Source of the DNA: Flagellimonas yonaguniensis
Lineage (GTDB): Bacteria > Bacteroidota > Bacteroidia > Flavobacteriales > Flavobacteriaceae
Assembly (NCBI RefSeq): GCF_029193885.1
Contig: NZ_JARFVB010000008.1
Coordinates: forward strand, 83,135 to 147,134
Direction: 5' to 3'
Length of the DNA: 64,000 bases
The translations under genes and the position numbers were made by a program. The notes under the pieces were generated by a model, which saw only the letters and a program-made list of their open reading frames with translations, did no database searches and was not told where the DNA came from. Position 1 is the stretch's first letter; every line of letters begins with the position of its first letter. Positions 55,901-63,997 of this stretch are shown piece by piece.

Positions 55901-56203
55901 TTGACCAGTCTGTGGCAGATCGACGAAAAGTCCAGTAATGAGCTACTTGATGGATTTTATGAGCATCTTTTGATGGGTAAACCCAAGAACGAGGCACTAC
56001 GTTTGGCCAAACTCGATTATCTAAGGTCATCCGAGGGCAGGGTGCTGCATCCCCAATATTGGGCCGGTCTGGTACTGATGGGCGATGTTTCGCCCGTGGA
56101 ACTTTCCGCTGAAAACAACTATCTGACGTGGATACTGGCTATGATGGCGGGCTTGTTTTTGATTATGGTTACGGCCATTGTCTTAAAAAGAAAAGCCCCC
56201 TAG
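53000..56203 (+). CDS. TPR-CHAT protein with C-terminal membrane anchor (caspase-like protease)
   Basis: The protein has 1067 residues. A signal peptide (about 1-22, LPGLIFLLSLGIHGQ) is followed by TPR-like helical repeats (about 30-560). The CHAT domain spans about 690-1020. The probable catalytic dyad is His889 in IIHIGTHAESN and Cys939 in LTACETGRPSYQPGEG. The conserved tail ASVLTSLWQIDEKSSNELLD and HPQYWAGLVLMGD completes the domain. A membrane helix (about 1037-1060) and KRKAP close the protein, so the CHAT part faces the periplasm and the short tail the cytoplasm. It begins 6 bp after the TPR gene. CHAT domains are caspase-clan cysteine proteases; proteolysis of the neighbouring anti-sigma is a plausible role but unproven. 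Confidence 0.9.
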   Translation: MKKALRYVLPGLIFLLSLGIHGQQYPLLKTIDSLIAADDFKTAQDVIRKNAQARAPMGLNIGRLVYPLAKSEYLSDKNTPFPLAMALMADVTSAENQPDSVKYEAYLGLGLGLVDQGNVVRSEKYLLQANELANSMEDIKRMVASEFHLGELGLKLGDIGSLLDRTNRALHLIREHSGTKFRMAPRILNYKGSLMHFMGKPDSADYFFDKAIRSIDPIDNDPEHLYYLPGTIYGNWTMVKQSAGAYDVAMQLTLRSIASFNAFLKGTNNHPLTEKVHGNLSIAYRNLGSLYNDLGNKERAVQVATMGYHHAKENFLPNTVQYFSAILMMGEAHLYAAYRDKARKYLEEAETSLISIPGENWSYTANLYSTMGDLEKMEGNFALAIDHYHHCLNAYTKSNPDEFSQNVVFARLNLAQTYASDGQFDKGLALLEDTLSRIESTQGKDSYLGRMAQITQVRIYDLKGDGKEVEKLCQMLLQAYTDAPESSNAAYLWGEQTELLTYLAKAKFVRRAQHEQYLQEAADIIDNATTLVERRKSLVTSQQGVSDLIESNRATFDLAKQIYLALYQKTENKEYLEKVIELHESSIYNRIRARLNLTDNSIVPKDILKKERELRREINTFFDLGENVINISTWDSLMTSWQDHLEDVRKRHPAYYRMRYASIVEPLKNLYKDIPKQTTVVRYLTVGEDRYVYVVIGGKRHLLPAGTDVSDCISRISDFKGAEDELFDCLYQLYRELWSPIEDLVSTPDIVVVPDGDLFNLSFELLTPERIGSLSQLATGSLLTKHNLSYNYSLFNLQRKEEIFGIEEDFVAFVPEFDEDMKNDYRLAVTDSVFLDRTYLTLLPQPFSTELVKKFSGRLDGQSFLNERASKQLFKAHAREHKIIHIGTHAESNNLSPELSRLVFAKNVSDSLDMDNNYLYTYEIYDQNLSSELAILTACETGRPSYQPGEGMISLAHAFNYAGSASVLTSLWQIDEKSSNELLDGFYEHLLMGKPKNEALRLAKLDYLRSSEGRVLHPQYWAGLVLMGDVSPVELSAENNYLTWILAMMAGLFLIMVTAIVLKRKAP

Positions 56204-56245
56204 TTGTAAGGAGCTCTAAGCATGGAAAACCTGTGGGTAGCTCCA

Positions 56246-57013
56246 TCAGCCCCCATTGTTGTTGGGTACATCGGGGTTATTGTCATCTGGGTCTTCATTG
56301 GCCGGTACGCCGTCCCCATCATTATCCACAAAAGTCCCGTCCCTCCCCACGAACAATTGGAAATTGATGGGAAGGAACGTATCCATGACCTGGTCTTCAT
56401 ATTCATTGGAAGGGGCAGAGGTCACTGAAATGGCAGAGAACGTTCCCCCTGCAAGATAGGTCGACCTGACCCAGACCTGGGCGGTGATTCCATTGAAGCG
56501 GAGCAGCCGCGCCTCGAATTGGGAGGGTATGCCCTCAAAGGAATTGTTGACCGAGGTCTGGCAAGCAACATCGGGCGTACCACTGAAACCGTAATGCGCG
56601 AAAACCCCATTGATTTCATTGGCGATGATGGCCCTGGCGGTCACCTGTCCCGGTAACTGTGTGTTCGGGATCCATCGGAAGACCACGGCATCATCGTTTC
56701 TTACCAGATTGACCCCAAGGGTGGCGGTCTGTGCATCGGTTATTTCAATGGCCGAGAACCCCTGGGGATAGATGAATCCAATTAAAGGATGTTGGCTATG
56801 TTTAAATTTTCCTCCAGGATTGTTGACTGTAGGTACCTGGGACAGCGGGGCCGGAATGGAATGCGCAAACTCCCAGTAGATTCCGGTCAAGCCGTTGACA
56901 TTTTGACAAAGTCCCTGGGGCTCTGGGTTTCCCGGTTCATTTCCGGAATCGGAGCTACAACCGGAAAGGAATGTTATTCCTAGAAATAGTAAAATGGTTG
57001 GTGTATATTTCAT
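56246..57013 (-). CDS. Spondin-like lipoprotein
   Basis: The protein has 255 residues with lipoprotein signal LLFLGITFLSGC (cysteine 19). The region about 45-200 has WEFAHSIPAPLSQVPTVNNP, KHSQHPLIGFIYPQGFSAIE and TARAIIANEINGVFAHYGFS, a beta-sandwich pattern that may relate to spondin-domain proteins; this is tentative. The C-terminus ends in calcium-binding-like Asp-rich repeats (DNDGDGVPANEDPDDNNPD) similar to thrombospondin type 3. It is convergent with the CHAT gene, with 42 bp between stops. Confidence 0.7.
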   Translation of the reverse strand: MKYTPTILLFLGITFLSGCSSDSGNEPGNPEPQGLCQNVNGLTGIYWEFAHSIPAPLSQVPTVNNPGGKFKHSQHPLIGFIYPQGFSAIEITDAQTATLGVNLVRNDDAVVFRWIPNTQLPGQVTARAIIANEINGVFAHYGFSGTPDVACQTSVNNSFEGIPSQFEARLLRFNGITAQVWVRSTYLAGGTFSAISVTSAPSNEYEDQVMDTFLPINFQLFVGRDGTFVDNDGDGVPANEDPDDNNPDVPNNNGG

Positions 57014-57711
57014 GTTGACTTCTTTTATGGTATATCGGATTACCTGTCAAATGTCATCACGAAGGCACTGGAACCTACCAATGAAACCCGGTAAATATGG
57101 ATTTCTCAGGCGTTGGAAAGCGTTTGCTGACCAAAAAGATGGCTTTTCCCTAGATTGGGTTTAATGTGCAGAAAAACAATGATATGAGCTGTTGTTTCTT
57201 GGGCAATCAAGATTGAGCCAGTCTTTGTTGATATAACTTGCACTATTACAAGGAACACCTCTATGGAAATAGGAAAGTCCTTTGGTAACCCAAATTGAAT
57301 TTTACCCGATTGGCAATTTAATCCTCTTTGTTCATTGGACTAAACAATAAATAGGTGATTTTGTTTATCAAAGTAAGCAAGATGGATTTTTCTGTTTGAG
57401 CAGTTTCAGCAAAAGTTAGAGCATACTACGCTTGATTTCGTAAGGTCGATTATGGATGAGATTCTTTGGGATGCACGGCTCATTGGCAGGGAGCGTCAAC
57501 TTTTTTCGGATTCTCGTTACTAAACCAGGACAAACAATGTTCGTTGAACATTCTCTTTGATTCCCATGTTTGATCGAAGGAAAATTAGGGTTCGGAATGA
57601 CCCGGGTCATCCGCATTGAGTTTGGATACATTTACTTTTGCCATGTAACGGACAAGAATCATTGTCAGAAGGATAGGGTATGTCCTCACGGTCAAAATCA
57701 ATCTGAACAAT
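57014..57711. other. Intergenic region with a decayed repeat (copy F)
   Basis: A 698-bp gap. At 57063-57131, GCACTGGAACCTACC, GAAACCCGGTAAATATGG and a final TGACC follow the order of repeat copy E. At 57347-57370 AAATAGGTGATTTTGTTTAT matches the tail of copy E (AAATAGGTGACTTTATTAAT). The two parts are about 215 bp apart, as if split. The remainder holds nothing recognised except the likely promoter of the ATPase gene. Confidence 0.5.
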
Positions 57712-60204
57712 ATGGTGTTTAATGGTGCTACAAAGGGATTGAATGCCGAACAAGTAAGGGAATCCCGATTGAAATATGGATACAACCGAATCGATGTCAA
57801 AAGAAGGGCCCCTTGGATCAGGGCCCTACAGGATTTGTTGACGGAGCCCATGGTCATCCTGTTGCTGATCGCTTCTTCCATTTATTTTATGGGAGGGAAC
57901 ATCGGGGACGGGCTGTTCCTGGCCGTGGCGGTAATCCTGGTCTCCATCATTTCCCTGTACCAGGATGCCAAAAGCCAGAAGGCCATCAAAATGCTCAAGG
58001 AACTGACAGCCCCCAAATCCAAGGTAGTGCGCGATGGGACCATCGAGGAGGTCAAGGTGGAGGAAATAGTGGTGGGAGACGTTATCATGGTGGAGGAGGG
58101 CACCTCCGTCCCTGCCGATGCCCTTATCCTTGAATCCAACGATCTTTCACTGAATGAATCCCTTTTGACCGGGGAATCCCTGACTGTCTTCAAGGATGCC
58201 GATCATGGAGATCCCTTGATTTACCAAGGGACCCTGGTAATGAGTGGGTTGGCCCTATCAAAGGTAGTGGCCATTGGCGGGGAGACCCAGTTGGGCAAGA
58301 TTGGTAAAAGTGTGCAAGGTATCGTCAAGGAACGTTCGCCCTTGGAACTGCAGATTAGGAATTTTGTAGGTAAAATGGCCGTTCTCGGGGCCATTGTATT
58401 CGTGGCGATTTGGGCCGTGAACTTCCTTCATTCCCACAATCCAGTGGATAGTCTGCTCAAGGCCCTTACCCTGGCCATGAGCGTCCTGCCCGAGGAAATT
58501 CCCGTGGCCTTTACCACTTTCATGGCACTTGGTGCTTGGCGATTGATGAAGACCGGGGTCATTGTCAAAGACATGAAGACCGTTGAAACTCTGGGAAGTG
58601 CCACCGTTATCTGTGTTGATAAGACCGGGACGATTACCGAGAACAGCATGGAACTTGCCTGGATTTTTGCCCCGGTGACACAGCGGTGGACCCGGGTAGG
58701 TGAACCATTTAACCGTGATGAATTGGAACTGATTACCATGGCCATGTGGTCCAGTGAGCCCATTGCCTTCGACCCCATGGAGCTGGCCTTGCACAGGGCA
58801 TATGTCCAGTTGGGCAAAGGGGACGAAAGGACAAGGTACCGGATGGTACATGAATACCCCTTATCGGGTACCCCGCCCATGATGACCCATGTTTTCGAAG
58901 ATGATAACGGTAACCGGATCATCGCCGCAAAGGGTGCACCAGAGGCCATTTTAGCCGTCTGTGATCTGGAGGGGGAGGCCAAGGCCGAGCTAGTAGAGGC
59001 GGTGAGCGGACTCGCCCGGGAGGGATATAGGATATTGGGAGTGGCCCAGTCGTATTTTCAGGGCTCGGCATTTCCCCATGACCAACAGGGACTCCCATTT
59101 GAATTTAGGGGTTTAGTGGCCTTTCACGACCCTCCAAAACCAAATATCAATGAGGTGTTGGAGCAATTTTATGCGGCCGGAATCAAGGTCAAGATCCTCA
59201 CGGGGGATATTTCCGAAACCACCATGGCCATTGCCCAACAGATTGGGTTGAGAGGAGCTGAAAACCATATTCCGGGAGGGTCCCTGCTGGACATGCCGGA
59301 GGCGGAGCTGAACACGGCGGTAGCACGAAATACGATATTCACGCGCGTATTTCCAGAGGTTAAATTAAGGATCATCAATGCCTTGAAGCGTTCGAACGAA
59401 ATTGTGGCCATGACCGGGGACGGCGTCAACGATGGACCGGCCCTCAAAGCTGCCCATATCGGTGTGGCCATGGGCAAAAGGGGAACTGAAATCGCCAAGG
59501 AGGCGGCATCCTTGGTCCTGGTCGATGACGATCTCTCCAAGATGGTACAGGCGGTGGCCATGGGCAGACGGATCTATGACAATTTAAAAAAAGCGGTGCA
59601 GTACATCATATCCATCCATATCCCCATAATCCTGGTGGTCTTTCTCCCGTTGGTCCTGGGTTGGGCCTATCCCAATATTTTCATGCCCAAACATGTCATT
59701 GTCCTGGAGTTGATCATGGGGCCCACTTGTTCGATCATTTTTGAAAACGAACCCATGGAAAAGGGGACCATGTCCCGTGACCCAAGGCCGTTTGCCCAAA
59801 CGTTTTTTAAACCCAGGGAATTGGCTATTAGTCTTCTGCAAGGCCTGGTCATTACCATGGGTACCTTGGCCATGTATTATTTCACGATGAGCCAAGGCGA
59901 AGGGGAAGCCACCGTAAGGACCGTGGTCTTTGCCACCCTGATCACTTCCAATATTTTCCTGACCCTGGTGAACCGTTCGTTTCATTATTCCATGTTCAGG
60001 ACCATGGGATACAAAAACACCATGATCCCTTTGATCATCTTAATAGCGGTTGTGGTTACCGGGTTATTGGTATACACGGATAATTTGGCCGTTCTTTTTG
60101 GGTTCGTGCCCCTTGACAGGAAGCTGTTATGGGGCAGTATGGGGGCCGGGTTTGTGGCCGTGATATGGTTTGAACTGTGGAAGCTTATCAAAAGGTCGTG
60201 CTAG
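57712..60204 (+). CDS. P-type (P2-like) cation-transporting ATPase
   Basis: The protein has 830 residues with a cation-ATPase N-domain (1-40), actuator domain with TGES at 153-156, catalytic Asp303 in DKTGT, hinge GDGVND at 569-574, and about ten membrane helices. Helix 4 has LPEEIP in place of SERCA PEGLP, and helix 6 has LELIMGPTCSIIFENEP in place of the usual acidic-rich segment. These belong to a bacterial subgroup whose ion is not settled; Ca2+, Mg2+ or a monovalent ion are candidates. No frameshift is visible. The N-terminus is slightly short, so a start upstream of the ATG cannot be excluded. Confidence 0.9.
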   Translation: MVFNGATKGLNAEQVRESRLKYGYNRIDVKRRAPWIRALQDLLTEPMVILLLIASSIYFMGGNIGDGLFLAVAVILVSIISLYQDAKSQKAIKMLKELTAPKSKVVRDGTIEEVKVEEIVVGDVIMVEEGTSVPADALILESNDLSLNESLLTGESLTVFKDADHGDPLIYQGTLVMSGLALSKVVAIGGETQLGKIGKSVQGIVKERSPLELQIRNFVGKMAVLGAIVFVAIWAVNFLHSHNPVDSLLKALTLAMSVLPEEIPVAFTTFMALGAWRLMKTGVIVKDMKTVETLGSATVICVDKTGTITENSMELAWIFAPVTQRWTRVGEPFNRDELELITMAMWSSEPIAFDPMELALHRAYVQLGKGDERTRYRMVHEYPLSGTPPMMTHVFEDDNGNRIIAAKGAPEAILAVCDLEGEAKAELVEAVSGLAREGYRILGVAQSYFQGSAFPHDQQGLPFEFRGLVAFHDPPKPNINEVLEQFYAAGIKVKILTGDISETTMAIAQQIGLRGAENHIPGGSLLDMPEAELNTAVARNTIFTRVFPEVKLRIINALKRSNEIVAMTGDGVNDGPALKAAHIGVAMGKRGTEIAKEAASLVLVDDDLSKMVQAVAMGRRIYDNLKKAVQYIISIHIPIILVVFLPLVLGWAYPNIFMPKHVIVLELIMGPTCSIIFENEPMEKGTMSRDPRPFAQTFFKPRELAISLLQGLVITMGTLAMYYFTMSQGEGEATVRTVVFATLITSNIFLTLVNRSFHYSMFRTMGYKNTMIPLIILIAVVVTGLLVYTDNLAVLFGFVPLDRKLLWGSMGAGFVAVIWFELWKLIKRSC

Positions 60205-60316
60205 GTGACCCGTTTTGTCCCGTGCAAGGATGTGGAACAAAGAAGTGGCGATTCAAGGGACCGGCGTAAATGCCTGATTTCAACTCTGCTTTTCCCTGCG
60301 TCAAACCCCTTGGGGG

Positions 60317-60330
60317 TTGATGTAGGTCAT
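60317..60330. promoter_or_regulatory. Crp/Fnr-type box upstream of the LolA-like gene
   Basis: TTGAT-GTAG-GTCAT, 35 bp before the start at 60365. It shares 13 bases with the box at 32146-32159, next to the Crp/Fnr gene. Confidence 0.3.
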
Positions 60331-60364
60331 TGTCCGTTGGTTGTTCCCATTGTAGCTTCATTCC

Positions 60365-60592
60365 ATGAAAAACAAGTTGACATGGGTTCTGTCCCTTTTG
60401 GCCTTTGGTTTGGCCCCATTGTCCACTGCGCAGGGATTGACCGCCAAGGAAGTGGTCAAAAGGGCCGACGATAACCTTAGGGGCAATACCTCAGAGGCCG
60501 AGATTACGATTCAGATCGTCCGTCCCACGTGGACCCGTGAAATGAAGGTCAAAGCCTGGACCAAGAGCGATGATTTTACCTTGATACATTAG
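60365..60592 (+). pseudogene. LolA-like outer-membrane lipoprotein-sorting protein, truncated
   Basis: Only 75 codons remain. The signal peptide (MKNKLTWVLSLLAFGLAPLS, cleavage near TAQG) is followed by LTAKEVVKRADDNLRGNTSE and IQIVRPTWTREMKVKAW, the opening of the LolA-like family of about 250 residues. Homology stops after KSDDFTLI and a TAG follows two codons later at 60590. From this point the DNA becomes AT-rich and foreign. The gene was therefore cut by insertion of the element that begins at about 60584-60592. The rest of the gene is not in the window. Confidence 0.85.
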
Positions 60593-60708
60593 CAGATAAC
60601 AGGACAAACAAAGCGGGACAAAATATAGTTATTGTCACGGGAGAAGGTAGCAACCTCAACGAATCAGAGGCATTAAAGAGGCGAGCAAAGCGAAAAACTA
60701 TAACACAG

Positions 60709-61599
60709 GTGATGATGTTGAAACTGATAGATATTGCAAAAGAAAGGGGCGAGCCTGAATTAGAAAAAGCATATTGGAATACTTACTATTGTCAACAACG
60801 GGTTATTACGGCAAATGGGAGGTTGTATGGCAAATATTGTAAAAACAGATTTTGTACTCTTTGTTGTAGTATTAGAAAGGCTGAACTAATAAATAAGTAT
60901 TATCCAGTAATGAGCAATTGGGAGGATCCTTATTTTTTGACTCTAACAGTCAAAGCGTGCAATGCTCATAATCTTCCAAGATATATCAATAGATGTATTT
61001 TTGGTTTTCAAAGAATCAATGCGAAATATAGAAAGAGGTATCAAAGGGGACGGGGTAGGCCTCTTATTGGCGTTAGGTCATTGGAATGTAATTTCAATCC
61101 CGTCAAGAAAACCTATAATCCTCATTTTCATATTATAACCAAGGATAAGGAAACCGCCGAAATTTTAAGGGATGAATGGTTAAAGCTTTGGACTCCAAAA
61201 TTTGCCATTAAAAGATGCCAAGACTTACAAAAAATATATGATTTGGAAAGTGGCCTAATTGAAATTATAAAGTATGGCAGTAAAATTTTTACGGAGCCAG
61301 ATTTAAAAAGGAGAGCAAAGCAAACAGATACTGCCCAAATATATTTAAAAGCTCTAGATGTGATTTTGACTTCATTTAAAGGCAAAAGGATTTTTGATCG
61401 GTTTGGATTTAATGCTCCAAAACAAAAATTGTCTAAAAAGTCAACTGTTAAATTGTTGAGTAATTTTAAGGAATGGGAGTATGACTCAGAAAAGTGTGAT
61501 TGGGTGAACACTTCAAATGATGAGGTCTTATCGCATTTTAAATTACCTTCTCATTTACAAGGAATGTTGATTAACAATTTGAACGACACATTGACTTAA
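60709..61599 (+). CDS. Rolling-circle replication initiator (HUH, Rep_1-like), probably 5'-truncated
   Basis: A 296-residue reading from a GTG/ATG start. A cysteine cluster (Cys44, 49, 52, 53 in CKNRFCTLCCS) precedes motif I FLTLT (76-80). The HUH motif is His139-Phe-His141 in NPHFHII. Motif III is KYGSKI with catalytic Tyr189. The same frame is open upstream to 60574 and reads as plausible coding sequence (NKAGQNIVIVTGEGSNLNES, EALKRRAKRKTITQ) right up to the junction with the LolA-like gene. So the true N-terminus was probably lost at the junction. It would nick DNA at an origin as on rolling-circle plasmids. It is unusually placed in a chromosome-like context, next to a type I methylase gene. 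Confidence 0.85.
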   Translation: MMMLKLIDIAKERGEPELEKAYWNTYYCQQRVITANGRLYGKYCKNRFCTLCCSIRKAELINKYYPVMSNWEDPYFLTLTVKACNAHNLPRYINRCIFGFQRINAKYRKRYQRGRGRPLIGVRSLECNFNPVKKTYNPHFHIITKDKETAEILRDEWLKLWTPKFAIKRCQDLQKIYDLESGLIEIIKYGSKIFTEPDLKRRAKQTDTAQIYLKALDVILTSFKGKRIFDRFGFNAPKQKLSKKSTVKLLSNFKEWEYDSEKCDWVNTSNDEVLSHFKLPSHLQGMLINNLNDTLT

Positions 61600-61642
61600 T
61601 TAAAAGTATATTTGGGTTACTACATACAATAAAAACCCAAAA

Positions 61643-63997
61643 ATGTCAGAAGACCATAAAAAACAATTGGAGCAACAGCTCTGGAATATAGCCAACACAC
61701 TTAGAGGCAAAATGAATGCAGATGAGTTTAGAGACTACATCTTAGGCTTTATTTTCTACAAGTATTTAGCAGAGAAAATGGAAATTTATGCAAATACCAT
61801 TTTACAACCCGATGGCATACAATTTACCGATATAGACGAAAACACCCAAGAAGGACAAGAATACATAGAAGCTATTCGAGAGGAAGCATTAGAAAAGTTA
61901 GGCTATTTCTTAAAACCATCAGAGTTATTTTCTGCAATTGCAAAAAGAGGTAATCACAATGCAGAAGAAATTTCTTTAGAACAAGCAGCAGACACTACAG
62001 AAACCTACAATACCAAGCACAATTTTATTCTGGAGGATTTACAAAAAATCCTAAACAACGTGCAGAACAGTACAATGGGTACGGAGAGTGAAGAAGATTT
62101 CGATAACCTCTTTGAGGATATGGATTTAAACTCTACCAAATTAGGAAAAACACCAGAAGCACGAAACGAAGTTATTGCCAAAGTATTAGCACATTTAGAT
62201 AAAATAGACTTTCAGTTAGACCAAACCGAATTAGATGTGTTGGGTGATGCTTACGAATATCTTATTGGAAAGTTTGCAAGTGGTGCAGGTAAAAAAGCAG
62301 GTGAATTTTATACACCCCAAGAAGTAAGTATGGTATTGGCGAAGTTAGTAACCACAGGAAAACATAAACTAAAATCGGTGTATGACCCAACTTGTGGTAG
62401 TGGTTCTTTGCTGCTAAGAGTTGCTAAGGAAGTTGAGGAAGTCAATAACTTTTACGGTCAAGAATTAAACCGTACTACTTACAACTTAGCACGTATGAAT
62501 ATGATTCTGCACGGAGTGCATTATCGTAAGTTCGATATAAAACAAGAAGATACCTTAGAGCATCCACAACACTTAGAACATCGTTTTGAAGCTATTGTAG
62601 CCAATCCACCTTTTTCTGCAAAATGGAGTGCCAACCAACTCTTTATGAGTGACGATAGATTTAGCCAATATGGTAAGTTAGCACCGAAAAGTAAAGCGGA
62701 TTTCGCATTTGTACAGCATATGGTTCATCATTTAGCTGAAAATGGTATTATGGCGATTATATTACCTCACGGAGTACTTTACAGGGGGAATGCAGAAGAA
62801 TATATTCGTAAGCACTTAATAAAGGAAATGAATATTTTAGATGCGGTAATAAGTTTACCAGCAAATATCTTTTATGGTACTTCAACGCCGACTTGCATTT
62901 TAGTATTTAAAAAATGTAGGGAAAATCCAGAAGATATTTTATTTATTGATGCAAGTGATGAATTTAAAAAAGCAACTAATCAAAATGTACTCGAACAAAA
63001 ACATATAAATAAAATAATTAAAACTTATAGGGAAAGAAATATAATACCAAAATACAGTCGTAAAATAGATTTCAAAGAAATAAAAGAAAACAAGTTTAAT
63101 TTAAACTTCCCAAGATATATTGATAAGTTTAAAAGAACGGCGGATATTGATTTAAATTTTGTTTGCAATTTCCTTGAAAATATAAATAAGCAATCATTAG
63201 AAATTGAAAAACAGATAGAATCATTCTGTAAAGAGTTAAATATAACTTCACCGAAGGGTAGTAATATGGATTTACTATTGCTTTATAAAGAAGGAGTTAT
63301 GCAGAAAATCTTTAATCGTTCCATAAGATTCAAAAAATCAGATAATACAGATTTTGAAGATTGGGAAAAATTAAAGCTTGGAGATATATTTTCTTATCGA
63401 ACAACTAATTCTTTATCAAGAGAAAAATTAAATTATCAATCAGGTAGTGTTAAGAATATTCACTACGGCGATATACATACCAAGTACCAATCTTTATTTA
63501 AGATAGCTAATGAAGAAGTACCATTTATTAATTCGGATGTTGATTTGAGTAAAATTTCTGAAGACAATTATTGTAAAAAAGGGGATATTATAATAGCTGA
63601 CGCTTCAGAAGACTATGCAGATATAGGTAAGTGTATTGAAATTATTGATATTAACAAAGAAAAAGTATTAGCTGGTTTACATACAATACTTGCGAGACCA
63701 GATAAAATGCAAGTTGAGTCAGGTTTTTTAGGTTATTTGATGAAAACTGAAAAAGTTAAACTTCAGATAATGCGATTTGCTCAAGGCTCAAAAGTTTTAG
63801 GAATATCTTCAAAAAGAATATCTGAAATCGATGTCGAAATACCTTCAAATTCTGAACAAAAGCGAATTGTAGCTGTAGATACCCCAAAAATTAGGGCAGT
63901 AAGTTTAATCATTAAATTTACTGAATATGACACGAAGAAAGTTTACCCCGAAGTTCAAGACCAAGGTGGTATTGGAAGCCTTGAAAGAGCGGCATAG
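61643..63997 (+). CDS. hsdM: Type I restriction-modification HsdM fused to a half HsdS, interrupted by an IS
   Basis: The frame has 784 codons. The N-terminal HsdM_N domain (1-160) begins SEDHKKQLEQQLWNIANTLR. The N6-adenine methylase domain has motif I DPTCGSGSLLL at 248-258 and motif IV NPPF at 321-324. The HsdM end (ESFCKELNI, about 530) runs without a stop into MDLLLLYKEGVMQKIFNRSI (from 542), the central helix of an HsdS subunit. One target-recognition domain follows (about 570-735: EDWEKLKLGDIFSYRTT, NIHYGDIHTKYQSL). It ends SEQKRIVA, after which the frame passes into an IS3-family element at about 63874 and stops at 63997. Only one recognition domain is present, so it would need to dimerise. 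The restriction subunit HsdR is not in the window. Confidence 0.88.
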   Translation: MSEDHKKQLEQQLWNIANTLRGKMNADEFRDYILGFIFYKYLAEKMEIYANTILQPDGIQFTDIDENTQEGQEYIEAIREEALEKLGYFLKPSELFSAIAKRGNHNAEEISLEQAADTTETYNTKHNFILEDLQKILNNVQNSTMGTESEEDFDNLFEDMDLNSTKLGKTPEARNEVIAKVLAHLDKIDFQLDQTELDVLGDAYEYLIGKFASGAGKKAGEFYTPQEVSMVLAKLVTTGKHKLKSVYDPTCGSGSLLLRVAKEVEEVNNFYGQELNRTTYNLARMNMILHGVHYRKFDIKQEDTLEHPQHLEHRFEAIVANPPFSAKWSANQLFMSDDRFSQYGKLAPKSKADFAFVQHMVHHLAENGIMAIILPHGVLYRGNAEEYIRKHLIKEMNILDAVISLPANIFYGTSTPTCILVFKKCRENPEDILFIDASDEFKKATNQNVLEQKHINKIIKTYRERNIIPKYSRKIDFKEIKENKFNLNFPRYIDKFKRTADIDLNFVCNFLENINKQSLEIEKQIESFCKELNITSPKGSNMDLLLLYKEGVMQKIFNRSIRFKKSDNTDFEDWEKLKLGDIFSYRTTNSLSREKLNYQSGSVKNIHYGDIHTKYQSLFKIANEEVPFINSDVDLSKISEDNYCKKGDIIIADASEDYADIGKCIEIIDINKEKVLAGLHTILARPDKMQVESGFLGYLMKTEKVKLQIMRFAQGSKVLGISSKRISEIDVEIPSNSEQKRIVAVDTPKIRAVSLIIKFTEYDTKKVYPEVQDQGGIGSLERAA

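Noticed and set aside
57712..60204. Long open frames on the reverse strand of the P-type ATPase gene
   Set aside because: They are antisense shadows of a GC-richer coding region without domains of their own.
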